From Pithys albifrons albifrons (Eukaryota > Chordata > Aves > Passeriformes > Thamnophilidae), in assembly GCF_047495875.1 (NCBI RefSeq), contig NC_092460.1:8546520-8610519 (forward strand): a stretch of DNA of 64,000 nucleotides. The letters run 5' to 3'. The notes under the pieces were generated by a model. The model did no database searches, was not told the DNA's origin, and was given only the letters and a program-made list of their open reading frames with translations. This document shows positions 13,961 to 26,160 of this stretch, one piece after another. The position numbers and the translations under genes were made by a program. How positions within the stretch are numbered: the first letter of the stretch is position 1; the number at the start of each line of letters is the position of its first letter.

Positions 13961-15256
13961 AGAGCCATGCTGTACACGAATTTATTTCTCCCATCAAGGA
14001 TGTTACAAACCAGGAGGGGAGCTCAAGTATTTTTCAAGAGAACTATAGGAAATGACTTGCTGGTTATATTGCTAAATATTTTCTGTAGGACTGAAAAAGA
14101 AACAAATTGGAACATCTTGTTCTAAATAAAATCCTGCATCACTGCTAGACAGCCCAGTGTTAATGTCAATAGACCACTTAAAAACATGCAGTAATTCAGT
14201 AATCATCAGCAATTTCAAGAAGATATATATGTTTACTGGGTAGTTGCAGAAACTCTGGGGAAAGGACGATAGGCCAAAACCTCTGGCCTTGCTGTGAACT
14301 AGAAAGGTAATGAATGGTCTATGTCTTTCAGAACTCATGACATGACACCACCTTCCTCCCTCTGCTGGCTCCATTCCCCAGTGCTCATAGGACAGCCATG
14401 CACTTCTTCATGAGGCCACAAAAACACCCCAAGAAAACACTGTGGGAACAAACAGTTATTGTTGGCAATATCTTCTACTGGTAAAGTCATCAGGAAACCA
14501 CAGACTCAATCTCATGGTGCTTTTGTTCTGTTGTGTCAGCTGGGGTCAATGGACTCTTTCACACCCAAGAGGTGCAAGGTACAGGACAGAGCATACAGTG
14601 GCTCTTTAGGTAAAAGTCTGGAAAAACCAAAGCATTCAAGTTATTTCAAAAAAGGAAGTGCTTCATACATCAAAACCATCTTATTTTTCAGGTTTTGGGG
14701 GAGATGAAGATTTACCCTCTGACCAAAACAACACTGCCAATGAAAATTTAACAGGCGTCTTGTATTACTAAATCTGCCTCTTTCACTGCAAATACATAGA
14801 GCTAAAATATTCTGTTCAGCTCCAGCCATTAGAGTGAATTTATTCATCTTTGCAAATGCTCTAATTCCACAGTTTCAGAAATTCTATGTGCAAATAAGTG
14901 ACTCAAAATCAACAGACATCTTCCAATGTTGCTAACATCCAAACAAGTTTCAGAGCAAATATTGAAGTTAAGTTTACCAGCACCAATCACTACAGGTTTC
15001 CACAGTCTATTTCAGCCGGGAGACAGTTAACAGCTCCCAAACAGGGAGCAGCCAAGTGGTTTCCTGCTCCACTCCTGCAGAGTGGGATGCTGGAGAAAAG
15101 CCAGCAATTTAGATGGGCTGGTCCCACATGGAGCAAACAGGGGGAGGCTCCTAACCTCTGGGAACCCTGCAAAAGTTGGGGAAGTGGAAATCAGGACAAC
15201 AGGAGGGGCAGGAAAGCTCAACATGGAGCAGCCAAATTAGAGGGGTGGGATATAGG

Positions 15257-15272
15257 CACACACACACACACA
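15257..15272. repeat. (CA)8 microsatellite
   Basis: Eight uninterrupted CA units following TATAGG. Confidence 0.97.
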
Positions 15273-16876
15273 GAGCAGGTGGCAGAGAGAAAGGACAGCT
15301 GAAGCCCTTGTCCTGCAAGGCTTCATGTGACACATCATGCCAGTGCTGATGGCAGAGGAGAAATGAATACCATAATATATGGTCTGAGACGTGCAGATAC
15401 ACGATTAAAAGACAAAGGGACCAATCATGCACTCAGATACACAAGCGTGAAATTAAATCCTGAGCAACTCCCCTGGCTGCTGGGGCCGAATCGGTGCCTG
15501 TGAAGCAAAACACCTGCAGTCTGGAGCTGTGCTGTGCCCATCAGAACTGCTTCTGCAAGGAGAGGATCCCTCAAAGCTAACATGGAGCAATCTCTTACAC
15601 ACAATTTCACATAATTTTAATTGGTGCTGAATGCTACATGATTTCAGATGATGTGCTAAATGAATCAGCCCGTGCCGCAGACCTGTGGGCAGCGGAAGCA
15701 GAGCAGTGCTGGATATGCCTCAGCATTCCCATCAGCTTTCCATTCCCTCTGTCTCAACATATTAACTTTCCAATAAAAATTATTTGTTAAGTGCCCTCCA
15801 AGGTACAATAAAGGTAATTCCTGCCTGAATACCTTGCTGGTGTTCATGGCTGACATGAAAACACAAAATTTTATCCTCTATCTACCTTAAATATAAAGCT
15901 ATTACACTATTCAGAGAGATGATACCCTCGGCATTAGTGTTTAAAAGGTATCAAGCCATCAGCTATGTAAGAAAAATCCTTTAAGGTCAATATGTGATGT
16001 CTGAATGGTGAAATCATTAGTTATGATGGTAGATTAACTAGATTGTGTGCCAAACTTGGATTCTTTTAAGCCTTCTTTGAAGATGAGGGCTGCACACAAA
16101 TCTGTTTTCAGCTGTTGCAATGACATTGGTACAGATTTAAAGGTAGACACATTGGCCAGCTCATTATCATTTTGACTTGCCACTGTGGACTATGGTAGCA
16201 GTTGTATCCATTTTAGTCTTAGCCCCTAATGTGAAAAAACTTCTTAACTGGTGCACTTCAGGGTGGTGCTACAAGCCAGTCTTTGGAGACAGAGACTTGA
16301 CTGTTGGAGCCTGGAGTAGTCACACCATGAAAATTCTTAAAGCAGGGAATTTAAAGAAAAAACTTTATTAGTGTGTAACAAAAAAGCACTAAATCATAAG
16401 GAATGCTAGCAATTAGCTCTGTATCAAATCAATACCTGCAGAAAAGAAACTTTTCAAAACGAAGAAAAATACTATTTTCTTGAAGAGTACAGAACACTGC
16501 CTTTTAAAAGGGGGTGGGGCATGGAAACATGACCTGAAGGGCTTTTGCAACACCTCTTGAACAGAGCCATGTGTGAGCCTAAAGCTTCAAGCAAGTCTCA
16601 CCAGAAAAAAAAAAAAAGGCAGCATCTTCATCTAGATGCAGTCACTGTCTTTTTAATTGGACTGTGCTAAAGAGAAGCAGGTAATCTGGTGACACTGCAA
16701 CACTCTGCACTGTAACACAATCTGCTGAAAAAGAGTTCAGGTTTCTGGGCAATTTCTTCAAATAAATGTTGCCAAATGGGCCAGAAGGGAAAAAGAAAGG
16801 AGAAGGGGAAAAAACTGAGAGGTTATAAATTTATAATATTGAACAATTAAAATATTTTGTACAATTAATATAAATA

Positions 16877-16918
16877 ATGGTTAAATTCATCTCTCTAGGC
16901 TCTTTCATGGTTAAATTC
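16877..16918. repeat. Direct repeat, 12-bp units 30 bp apart
   Basis: ATGGTTAAATTC occurs at 16877-16888 and 16907-16918. Just upstream is a perfect 14-bp palindrome, TTATAAATTTATAA, at 16823-16836. Confidence 0.9.
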
Positions 16919-19348
16919 CTAAACACAACTAGGCTATTTGCCTTACATATTTTACCACCCTTTGACAGCAAATAAATCTACAAATATTTCAGGCACAACT
17001 AATCCATTTTGATAGTGCATTACTTTTAAACAGACTCTTCAGACATGGATCTCCATAATTTGCAGATTATTTTATATCTTGCCAAAGGATGAAAGTTAAA
17101 ACAACATATGGTGGTCAGAAATCATCGAAAAATTGTATCCTGAATGAGACTTCATCCTTTGATTATGCTGCAGAGATTTCTTCTGATTATCAGATAAAAG
17201 CCAAAATTTATTCTCCTATGAACACACAGGCAATTTTCACAGCTTTCCATTAATGAAATATAGGACTTCAAAATGACAAGTTTCTCACAACCTAAGTGAA
17301 ATAACAGATACCCAGATGCTACATCTGCCAAGAGACATATATCCCTTTCCCAGCTGACAGTCACCCAGACAGCCCCTTAATTCCTGTACAAGTAGAATCC
17401 ACAGGTCTATTCCTAAAACTAACACCTAGACTTCTCACACCATTCATTCTGTTAGTCACATGCCTGATAGATGATGTGGTAACAGCACAAATCCTAAGAA
17501 CAAGAACATAAATGCAGAGCACAGCAGGCCTCTACAGGAACTAACCAGCAGACTGCAATTTGAAGATGAAAAATAGACCTGGGAACTTGCAGTCAAACTA
17601 TGGGGATTAAATTAACTAGCAGAATTAAAAGCCCTTATCCCAAACATGAATGCACCAGTCACCAAGCGCATTAACCCTTGGTAACCTGTTGGGTTCAAAG
17701 CCAGCGAGCTGAGTGTAATGCAATTTTGTGTTACTGCAATGTACCAGCACAATGGAAGTCCCTGAGCAGCAGAGCTAATGTGGACAAGCAACAGAAAACA
17801 GATTTCCAGTGCAGTCTCTTCCTTACATTACAAGGGATGGAGTTTAACAGTGACAAGAAAGTCTCCTCCATCAGAGCCAGCCTTATGCCAAAGCAGACCA
17901 TGGACAGTATGCCCAGTGCCCCTGGCCACTCTCCCACAGAGCAGATGCACTGCCAAGGAAAAGCAAACCAGTCTCACCAGCCACGAGTTCCCAGAGATCC
18001 TGCTCTCAGCCTGCCTGGCTGTACAAGGAAGATGAGCAAAGCTCATTAGCGAGACACTAAGGCAACTTCAAGTTGCATCAATGATGCCCCATTAAGGGGA
18101 CTCAGAAAAAGAAGCTTGGGAGGCCAGGAAGAGATAGATGCTGCTGGCTGATTAGAAAGGCTTTGATTTTGCATTTCCATGGCTTACATTTTGCTGGCAT
18201 CAGCTGTGCAAGATATGACATAGCTGGTAAATTTGGACCTCTCATGTCAGCTGGCGTCACCTGCAGCACTTCTGCTAGGAATAAGCAGTCAGCCAGGTAA
18301 CAAACAGTGCCAACAAGTTCCACCTCAAGCTAAAGCCACACAAATTAAACAACTGCAACATCACCCTTTCCAAGAGGATAGTGCTCTGCAGCAAATCTCC
18401 TGCCAGAGAACTTGGGGAATACCCTTAGAGTAAGGATTCTGAGGCTGTGGTACATGAGCTCAAATCTACACATGTGTGAGCAACATGTCATGAAAAAAAA
18501 TCCCACAACAAAACTGTCTGTTAACTTTTCCCCTCAAGAAAGTGCAGAAAAAGTAGCCCAGACAACTGCAAGGAGGGTTTGCTGTTCATGTCACACTGTA
18601 ACAGTATGCAATGAGGGTGACAGCTGAAGAAAGGAAGTCTGAGCACCCCAGCTTTTGAAACGCTCATCCCCCAACACTGGGAACTGCAGACACACGAAAA
18701 CTAGCTTTGTGCAAGACCCTTATGCCACCAAACTGTTCCCTGACACTTCTCTGCATGCAGAAACATACTCCCCTTACCTTTAAGACAAAGTTTTCAAACA
18801 GACTGGTATTCTAGGCATCTGAGCTGAGACATGTTAAAGAAGACTAAAGCACATCCTAAAAACTGGACTCCTTTTTCACACTTCTGATTTTGGTAGTCAG
18901 ACAGAAAAATAATTGGGAGCATCTGAAAACTCTGTAACCTTGAAAACTCTTGGTCTGTGCATCCTTCACAGTTCCTCAAACTTCTGTTAACCATCATTAT
19001 CTGCATTTCTTAAAAGGAGGAATCCTCATCCTTGTTCATCGTCTCTCCATGCTGCACTTCACAGGGGTTATGTCAACTCTGAATTTTGTTCATAACAATG
19101 AGTGATGCAAACACAGAAATAAAACTTCAGAGCAGAGGTTCATATGCAAGGCTGACCTCCACAGGAAAGCTGGTGCTCTCTCAGCCAGTGCTGCCAAAAT
19201 CACAGCAGATACTAGGGAGGAAACAGGTCAACTCAATTCTCCATACTTAGGGTAACCAGAGTGAACCCAGGCAATGAAAACCCAGGGAGGGAGCAAAAGG
19301 ACTGCTCACACTGCCAGCTCCGCTGTCTCTGCACTATTTCCCCAAGGG

Positions 19349-19368
19349 CAAGCTTGAAATCAAGCTTG
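19349..19368. repeat. Repeated palindromic octamer
   Basis: CAAGCTTG occurs at 19349-19356 and 19361-19368 with AAAT between, forming both a direct and an inverted repeat. Confidence 0.93.
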
Positions 19369-21714
19369 GAACTAGCTGGAAACCAGAGGGAGCCCAGTGC
19401 ATTTGTGCAGAAAAGACTTGAATTCATCAGCCCATGCACACTGAGAAGGGGCCAACTTGGTCCCTTTACCCATGGCATAGTTTATCTGGAAACCGTGTAA
19501 ACCACACATCTATAAATGGAGTTGTACAACGAAATAACAATGGCAAAAGGGGGCTTTATTTCACTTCTTACCTTATTGCACATACCCAGACCTTAAGGGT
19601 TTTACAACAGTAAATGCCCTGGCCAGAACCAGTTGTCTCCTCTTTCTCACATAATCAGGTGCTGCAGCGTGCACGGTATTAAAAGAACATCCTCTCAATA
19701 ACAAATAAGTGTGACCTTAATCAAGTATTTTGTACTTCCAATTCTTTGTTTAATGCAGGATCATAGCATTGTCATTTCACTAAACCACATAACACAAAAC
19801 CACACAAACTCATGCAAAATCAGCAGTTCCACATCTCTGCTCTAGAAATAATTTGCTTGGGTCCACTGCTAGCATTTGTGGTAGTACAGCCTTATAGCAT
19901 TTTCAAAATGGATTCCTCTAAATACAAAAATTATCTTGGTAAAAAAAAATGTTAAACTCATCCAAATAAGAATAGCAAGGACTGTGTGACACAGACCTGC
20001 TCTGTGCATGACTTCTGTCCCCCCAGGCTGCCGCTTTGCCAGATGCATTCCTGCCTTCCTGTGGGTAGTCTGTGATTTCATTCATTCCTGCCATCATCCC
20101 ATTAAAGCCACCTTTGCATTCTATCAGCAGAGACAGGCATCTATCTGCAAAACAGGGTCTTCTCTGCTCAGCTGGGGCAGAGCCTACAGAGGGGAACTGT
20201 GTCCTTGTGTCTGAGTGTTCAGCACTGACAGCCCAAGGAGTCCTCACTCCAAGGCACCCTTTGAACTCACCTGCCTCTAACTCAGAAGGAGCAACAAGCC
20301 CAGAACTCCTTCAGTAGAAAATGCAGGGCACAGAGCTGATTTCAGGCACATGGAGAACACTGAGGCACTTCATGAAGTCAACAGAGCTGCTCCCACTGCG
20401 TGGCACGGATCAAACATGTTCCATTATAGTCTTCAGAAACAGGAGATCCTCAGCTAATAAAAATTCCTCATTCTTTATACAAAATGATTTTTTTAACCCA
20501 TGTCCTTTGGCCCATTTAACAATTTATTGACTGTGGGAAATAAAGTGAGGCCACATCAATCTCTTCCTGGTTATTTGGTTCAGGCTCTCAAATTAATGCA
20601 GAAGGTGGAAAGCTCAATAAAGAACTATTTAAGAAAAGAAAGGAGAAATGCTCTAGTCTCACTGTGAGATATCTTCCTCTCAGTCTGCAGTCAGGCCTCG
20701 CCACCTATAGCTGCACAATCTCCTGGAGGAAAGATGGAAGAGCATAAACCAGCATTCCCCTGGACTGAGCAAAAATAACTTGAAATTTGTATCACTCTGC
20801 ACTGAAACACATCAGTAATGCCCAGGTAGCCAGATTTAGTGCCTTCAGCATGTGACAACAATTTCAGCCAGATCCACACAAATTATTTTGGGATCAAACT
20901 TAAAAGCTGAGTAGAAGCAAGCAAACAAGCATTCATTTTTATTTGTGTAAAAATGTAGTTAATTTGGCTTATGATCTACAAAACAAGTTTTTTTCATCTT
21001 TTTTTATGCCGACAGCTTGCATTACATACAGATTTTGTTGCAAAGGGTTTCATCTACATTTATTTCCCAAAATATAAATCTAAAGTGGAAACTGACATAA
21101 ATAGAGATTATTTTTTTGTGCTGACTGAACAGGTTGTTAGTCTGGGATATATGCCCCGAAAATGTGACCTACCATTCTGAGAACTCTCTCCTTTTCTTCC
21201 AAATAAGTTGCATTGTTCAAAGGGAAAAGACACTATAAATACTACAGAGCTAATCTGTAAGCTGAATCAAACTTCCATCTTTAGTTTTTCACCCAAGTAA
21301 AAATTTTTCTGAAAATTTCCCAGCAGGAAGGTCTGGTGCTGTTTAGAACCCAAAAATAATACTTGGTTCCTTGGCCATTTGTCTCCAGAGAATGCAATAA
21401 AGATCTTGACACAGAAGCTCATACTACTGAGAGCAACAGCACTAAGGGCTTTGGCAGCAAGTACAAAAAAAAGCAGTAACAGAGCTCTGATGAAGTAAAT
21501 AGACAAAAATTGCCAGCACTGGTGCCCACTGTGTAGTGATACAGGGGTGGTATGCAGCAGGGGCTCAAAAGGCATGGGGTCACCATTCTCTTCTGTACAA
21601 GCAATTTACCCATCTGGAGGACAAAGCTAATGCCACAATCCGTAAAGGTAAATTATGCTAAACCAAGAGGAGGAGAAGCAAGAATGCCTCGAAAATATTC
21701 AGCTGCCTGGCAAG

Positions 21715-22028
21715 CTCAATGAAATGGGCTGATGTAAGTGAGACATTCCACTGAAGATAGATGTAAGGCTATGCAGTTGGGGAGAAATAATAATCAGTGC
21801 AGGAATGAAGTGAGAGAGTGCTGTTTAGAAAGCAGTAATGCAGAAAGACTTGAGTATTAGGGTGGATAATGAATTAGAGGAAAGTTCATGCTGCAATACC
21901 ACTGCAGAAAAAGGCAATTGGTATCCTGGGGCACATGCATAGAGATACTGGAAGCCATAACTCAGTTTCAGACAGTTTTTGGCAAGGCTGTCACTGCAGT
22001 GCCACATGCTGTTTGAGGCCCATTACTC
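21715..22028 (+). mobile_element. Decayed CR1 LINE fragment, end of reverse-transcriptase ORF (ORF2)
   Basis: CR1 is the dominant non-LTR retrotransposon of birds and reptiles, and its ORF2 supplies endonuclease and reverse transcriptase. Here the segment just downstream of the RT core can be read on the plus strand. Codons from 21762 give CKAMQLGRNNNQCRN, matching the CR1 block usually read as CKVLHLGRNN. Further on come SSNAE (AEKDLGV region), VDNEL (VDxKLN) and, after frame changes, QKKAIGILGHMHRD, matching the KKANGILGCI block. The order of blocks is right, but stops (for example TAG after SSNAERLEY) and frame shifts show a dead, old copy. The 5' part and the 3' tail are missing. An A12 tract (22029-22040) follows directly, although CR1 normally ends in an octamer repeat rather than poly-A, so the tract may be unrelated. 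Assignment rests on recalled family consensus, not on an alignment. Confidence 0.78.
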
Positions 22029-22068
22029 AAAAAAAAAAAATTCATTTTTAACAAAAAATCTAAGACCT

Positions 22069-22086
22069 GGGGCAGGGAAGGGAGGG
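22069..22086 (+). other. Tight G-quadruplex motif downstream of a CR1 fragment
   Basis: GGGG-CA-GGG-AA-GGG-A-GGG has loops of 2, 2 and 1 bases, the most compact quadruplex motif in the window. It starts 28 bases after the A12 tract that follows the CR1 piece. A further GGGG occurs at 22093-22096. Confidence 0.85.
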
Positions 22087-24587
22087 ATGATAGGGGATGA
22101 CATATGGAATCAATCAAGGCGTCTTTAACACCAACCTTATGCCCTACTCAGCACCAGCCTGGAAAGCCGAGCCACAGGCTGCTCAGCTCTGCCTGGCCAG
22201 GCTTTGGTGTGCTCATGCTCATCCTCTCAAGTCTCCAATGCTCCACTCCACCTTCTACCTCCTTGTTTCATACATCAATTTTCATAACAACTCTCATAAG
22301 GAGCTAGATTTTAAAGCACTCAGAAGTGTTGATCTTCAGGCAAGAAGTGCTCTCACAGCACAAGAGTGAAAGAGGAGATGAAGAGCCCTGCAAAGAACAA
22401 AGGGATGCTTTCACCTTGTGGTGCTCCGGTGGGAGCTCAAATGAACATCATCATTTAAGCAGGAGCAGGTTTGAGAGGAGAAACTCAGTGCACACAAGTG
22501 CTGGAAACAGCACATGCTTTCCTTGAGTGCCACTGCAGATCAGCTCTGGCTGAGAACCGAGACCAGAGCAAGGGATAAGCAAGAGAGAGGCACACACAGC
22601 CTTGCACCCAACCTGGGCAGGTTCCACACTGCCAGGCCAACCAGAGAGAGCGCAGGTCTGGCAGCTGGGGAGCTGCACAGTCCAAGTCCAAGCTATTGCT
22701 TCCCCCAAAGCACGTCTTCTTGGCAAAGCTCAGGCACAGAACTCGCTCCCTTCCCACTCTGATCTCAAACACTCTGCAACATTCCCATTTCCAGTGTTAC
22801 TAATCCTACAGTTATTACAACCACTTAAATTACTAAACAAAAAAATAACACAACAAAAGCACTGTGCCTTGAAAGACTGAACGAATCCGGTGTACAGCCC
22901 ACAGCCTGACAAATGTGATTGTTTTCTTAAGAATCACAAGAACCCTCAGGAAGACTTCAGCCCACCTGCAGGAAACAAGGTTGTTGACTGCTGCAGGTTT
23001 CTCACTTCCCAAGCAGATTGCTTGGCTATTTAATTATAATACAGCTTTGTATTTCGTCCCCACTTGACTCAGAAAGCCCCAGAATGATCCTCAATACCCA
23101 CAGAAATTTTAATTACTCAAGAAAATAACTCTCCCCAGGCGAGTTAAATCCAAAGTGTGCACGTATTCCACAGTTGCTATTTCTGTATTTTATGCTGCTT
23201 CTGTTTTGTTTTCACTGAGAGCTGTAACACTATTCCATCTCTTGTATAGGCAGTGTCAGTGTTGAAAAACAGATTCATCCTTTTATACAATACTTAAAAG
23301 GTGTCTTCATGGCAATATCCTATGTTCTAGTTTGTCCACAAAAAGGAGATATTCATATCAAAACAGATATTCTCTCAGTCTAAGCAATTTACAAAGGCAT
23401 TATAATAGGGAAATTACTTTTTAAGTAACCAATGCATTAAATATTGAGAGCATATCAGAACTTGCTCTGTGACAGCATTTGTCCTATCCATCACAGGGAT
23501 CTGCAAAGCTGCATCTTACAACTATGAAGACCTTCTATTGCCCAAACTATCAAAAATGAGTTTTCCTCAAAAAAAAAAAAACTGTTCACCATTAAATATG
23601 CTTTCAATGCTATTCTATTTTACATTCTCCATATACACCACAGTCTTTGCTAGAGAAATCAGAAGTAAGACTATTCATAAGAAAACCTTGTCTTCTTTTT
23701 TTTAACCCTCAATTCGTACTTTGTAAACAAGAAGCTCAAAGCAATCAGTTCCAGTCAGGCTTTTCAGCTTTGGATTTAAATCCTTTCATGATTTCTTCAA
23801 AAAACATGTATCAAATTTTCAGGGAGCGGGAGGGAGAGGACTCTTGACATTATAATTTTCTCTGATGAACAAACTGATATATTACAAAGAGGCATCTATA
23901 TAGCTAAACTACTTGCCAACTGACAACAAAATCAGATTTGAACATAGGACTTGAAATATATATTAAAAAAGTAAGAATGATTAGTAAAATATCATCTACT
24001 GTATGTGATTAGATTTAAAGCTGCAGGAAAATAAAGACTAATGTAGAGTACATTTGGCAACTGATATAAGCCATCTTAACACAGCACATACAAAGATCAT
24101 CTTTGCTCACGTGGAATGTACCCTTCTGGTTACTGCACTGCTCTGAAAGGGAATAAAAGATACAAACATGAGATAAGAAGATAGTTTAAGCATTTTTTAT
24201 GAAATACCAAGAAACTTCAGGAAGCTTAGCTTCCAACAGAGATGGCTCAAGCCATTATCCTATTAAGATGGATACTAGCACTTGCCAGGATTTTGGAAGT
24301 CCAAAACACAATCACACAACACCAAAAAAATCCCTACTTTCACCCCCCAAAAACACAGTATACACAGGAATGAGGCACAGAGGCTGAGGCTTCAAAAGTG
24401 AACAGCAGCAAGGGACCAGAATCAGCCTCAGCTGGAATCAGGGACAAGGCTGAGACACAGGGAATGGGAAGGAGCTTGGTGCAATAGAGAAACACATCCC
24501 AGACTCAGAGAGACAGACCTGAAAACCAGCCTTCCCAGCAACTTGCTAAATAGACCAGTGAAGATCCTTCCAACTGCTCGGGAACAG

Positions 24588-24619
24588 AACCTTGGGAAAT
24601 GGGAACCTTGGGAGATGGG
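24588..24619 (+). repeat. 16-bp tandem duplication (one mismatch)
   Basis: AACCTTGGGAAATGGG (24588-24603) is followed directly by AACCTTGGGAGATGGG (24604-24619). The duplication supplies four spaced GGG runs and so creates a G-quadruplex motif. Confidence 0.95.
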
Positions 24620-24623
24620 GGGG
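24594..24623 (+). other. G-quadruplex motif
   Basis: G-runs at 24594-24596, 24601-24603, 24610-24612 and 24617-24623 are separated by loops of 4, 6 and 4 bases. This meets the usual G3+ N1-7 pattern. It lies in a GC-richer patch (24400-24970) with no recognised gene. Folding is a prediction. Confidence 0.75.
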
Positions 24624-25661
24624 ATGGAGCAGGAGGACTATTTCCTGGAGACGCTACATAGAAAGAATGCCAAATGCTCAGACACAGTATGGGCTGACTT
24701 GAAGACCACATTCAGGTGGGCAGGTCTGACAGGTCAGCAGGACAAGTGCACTGCTCACTGCAGTCAAAAAATTAAAATGTTTTGGGATAGGAAGAGAACA
24801 GCCTCTCCTGACTCCAGGCAGCTGGAGCAGAAGGGCAGCAACAGGAATCTGGGACTGTGTAGCAGCACTACCAGGACAGGCTGGGGACAGGGTGAGGAAA
24901 GCCCCAAACACAAATCAAGCAGCAACAGAAACATGGCATGGACTGGTATCACACTTAGGGCCACGGGCTGTAGAAGTTACTGCTGAGTGCCTGTCATGAT
25001 CTGCAATGGCACCAATAATTTTCTTATCAGTAACCCACTCTGAAAGTCTAAATACTACCATAACAAATAAGCCACAAAGCAGGAGGCTGCTATTGCAATT
25101 TTCAGCCACTCCACTGCAGCACAGCAGTGTTCACTGCTAAGGAACCAGGCCCTGATTTCACTGGAAACACTTCATTTGAGAATTTTGTTCTAAGTGTAAA
25201 TTTATGAAAGCCCATTAAGGAACATGTAATCAATAACTACTCATTATTTTCAGTACAGGTAAGTTAAGGAAAAAGGTGCTTCTCAGGTCACAGTAAGGAA
25301 TATATCAAGTTGGGAGGAAAGAAATCCTTGAAAGGCCTACAAGTTCTTAATTGCTACTGAGCTCTAATGCAGCTGAGATACTCAGCAGACTCTGTATTTG
25401 TGCCCCTTAGAATTAGGTGAGAAGATGTTACACACACACTATGTCATTTCCAGGCAAGGACCTTGGGTTGGCGTAAGTTTCTTTGTACTATATAAAAACC
25501 AAGGGACAGTCAAACTTAGATTTAATACAGCTTTGTTTCTACTCCACTTACAGACAATGCAGACTACAATTACAAGGGGAAAAGGGGGCAGGAAAAAAAG
25601 GAATATTTTAAAACTTTTTTTTTACTTTATATTTTAATAAATATTAGAGGGTCTTTTTTAA

Positions 25662-25688
25662 ATATATATATATATATATATATATATA
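25662..25688. repeat. (AT)n microsatellite
   Basis: An uninterrupted 27-bp alternating AT run, the longest pure dinucleotide repeat in the window. It is likely to vary in length between individuals. Confidence 0.97.
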
Positions 25689-25699
25689 GTGGTGCCAGA

Positions 25700-26160
25700 A
25701 CATGCTAATAAAAGGCTGACACTATCGGAAATTTGAATTCTTGAAAATATATCTACTTTAATTTGCTTTTTAAAAGAATGATTATGTCCTACTAAAAATC
25801 TGCAATTTCCAGCCAGCTACATTAATATTTCAACTTGGTTAAATTATTCTTTTAAAAAAGTTTCTAATAAAGTAGCACTTGCTGTGCGTCTTTTAATAAG
25901 ATTACATTTCTATTTATGACATTATAATACGTTGTATTAAAAACAAAAGAAAGATTACTATGGGAGGAATAGAGATGTCTTCGTTCATTTTAAATTTAAT
26001 TTAAAGTGGAGGAAAAGGATTTTTCTTTTAAATTAATATTTTCCTTGCAGTGTTATGAATCCCAGCTTGTGCTATTGAATGAGAAGCAGGAAAGGAAACT
26101 TTATCATTTTTATGCAAACTCACAGAAAAGGCGAAACTAAACTTCACTAAGCCTCATATA
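25700..26160. other. AT-rich unique block after the TA microsatellite
   Basis: Runs such as AAATTTAATTTAAA and TTTAAATTAATATTTTCC dominate, with no coding frame and no recognised repeat. The texture (AT-rich, A/T-run rich, single-copy looking) is like that of vertebrate conserved non-coding elements or matrix-attachment regions. Neither can be shown here. Confidence 0.2.

Larger units (their letters stand above)
13961..21714. other. Non-coding, no gene recognised
   Basis: Holds the (CA)8 repeat, an A13 tract, the 16.8-16.9 kb small repeats and the palindromic octamer pair at 19.35 kb. GC-richer patches at about 15.0-15.3, 17.75-18.05 and 20.0-20.3 kb carry overlapping open frames on both strands with no recognised motif, the pattern expected by chance. 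Confidence 0.65.
22087..25661. other. Non-coding, two GC-richer patches
   Basis: Patches at 22130-22770 and 24400-24970 carry several overlapping frames of 80 to 147 codons on both strands; none is recognised. The second patch holds a G-quadruplex motif. 22800-24200 is AT-rich with nothing notable apart from an A13 tract. Confidence 0.65.

Noticed and set aside
14898..15302. 134-codon open frame, plus strand
   Set aside because: It runs through a CA microsatellite (THTHTE tail) and three minus-strand frames overlap it, so it is probably a composition effect.
17678..18049. 123-codon open frame with an internal ATG in good initiation context
   Set aside because: Four overlapping frames on both strands lie in the same GC-richer patch, and no family signature or upstream promoter is visible.
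20008..20317. Cluster of overlapping open frames on both strands
   Set aside because: Typical of GC-richer non-coding DNA; none has a signature.
22029..22040. A12 tract considered as a poly-A tail of the adjacent LINE
   Set aside because: CR1 elements end in an octamer repeat rather than poly-A, and the element's 3' end is not reached before the tract.
24543..24986. 147-codon open frame, plus strand
   Set aside because: It spans a tandem duplication and G-rich run, opposite-strand frames overlap it, and no domain is recognised.
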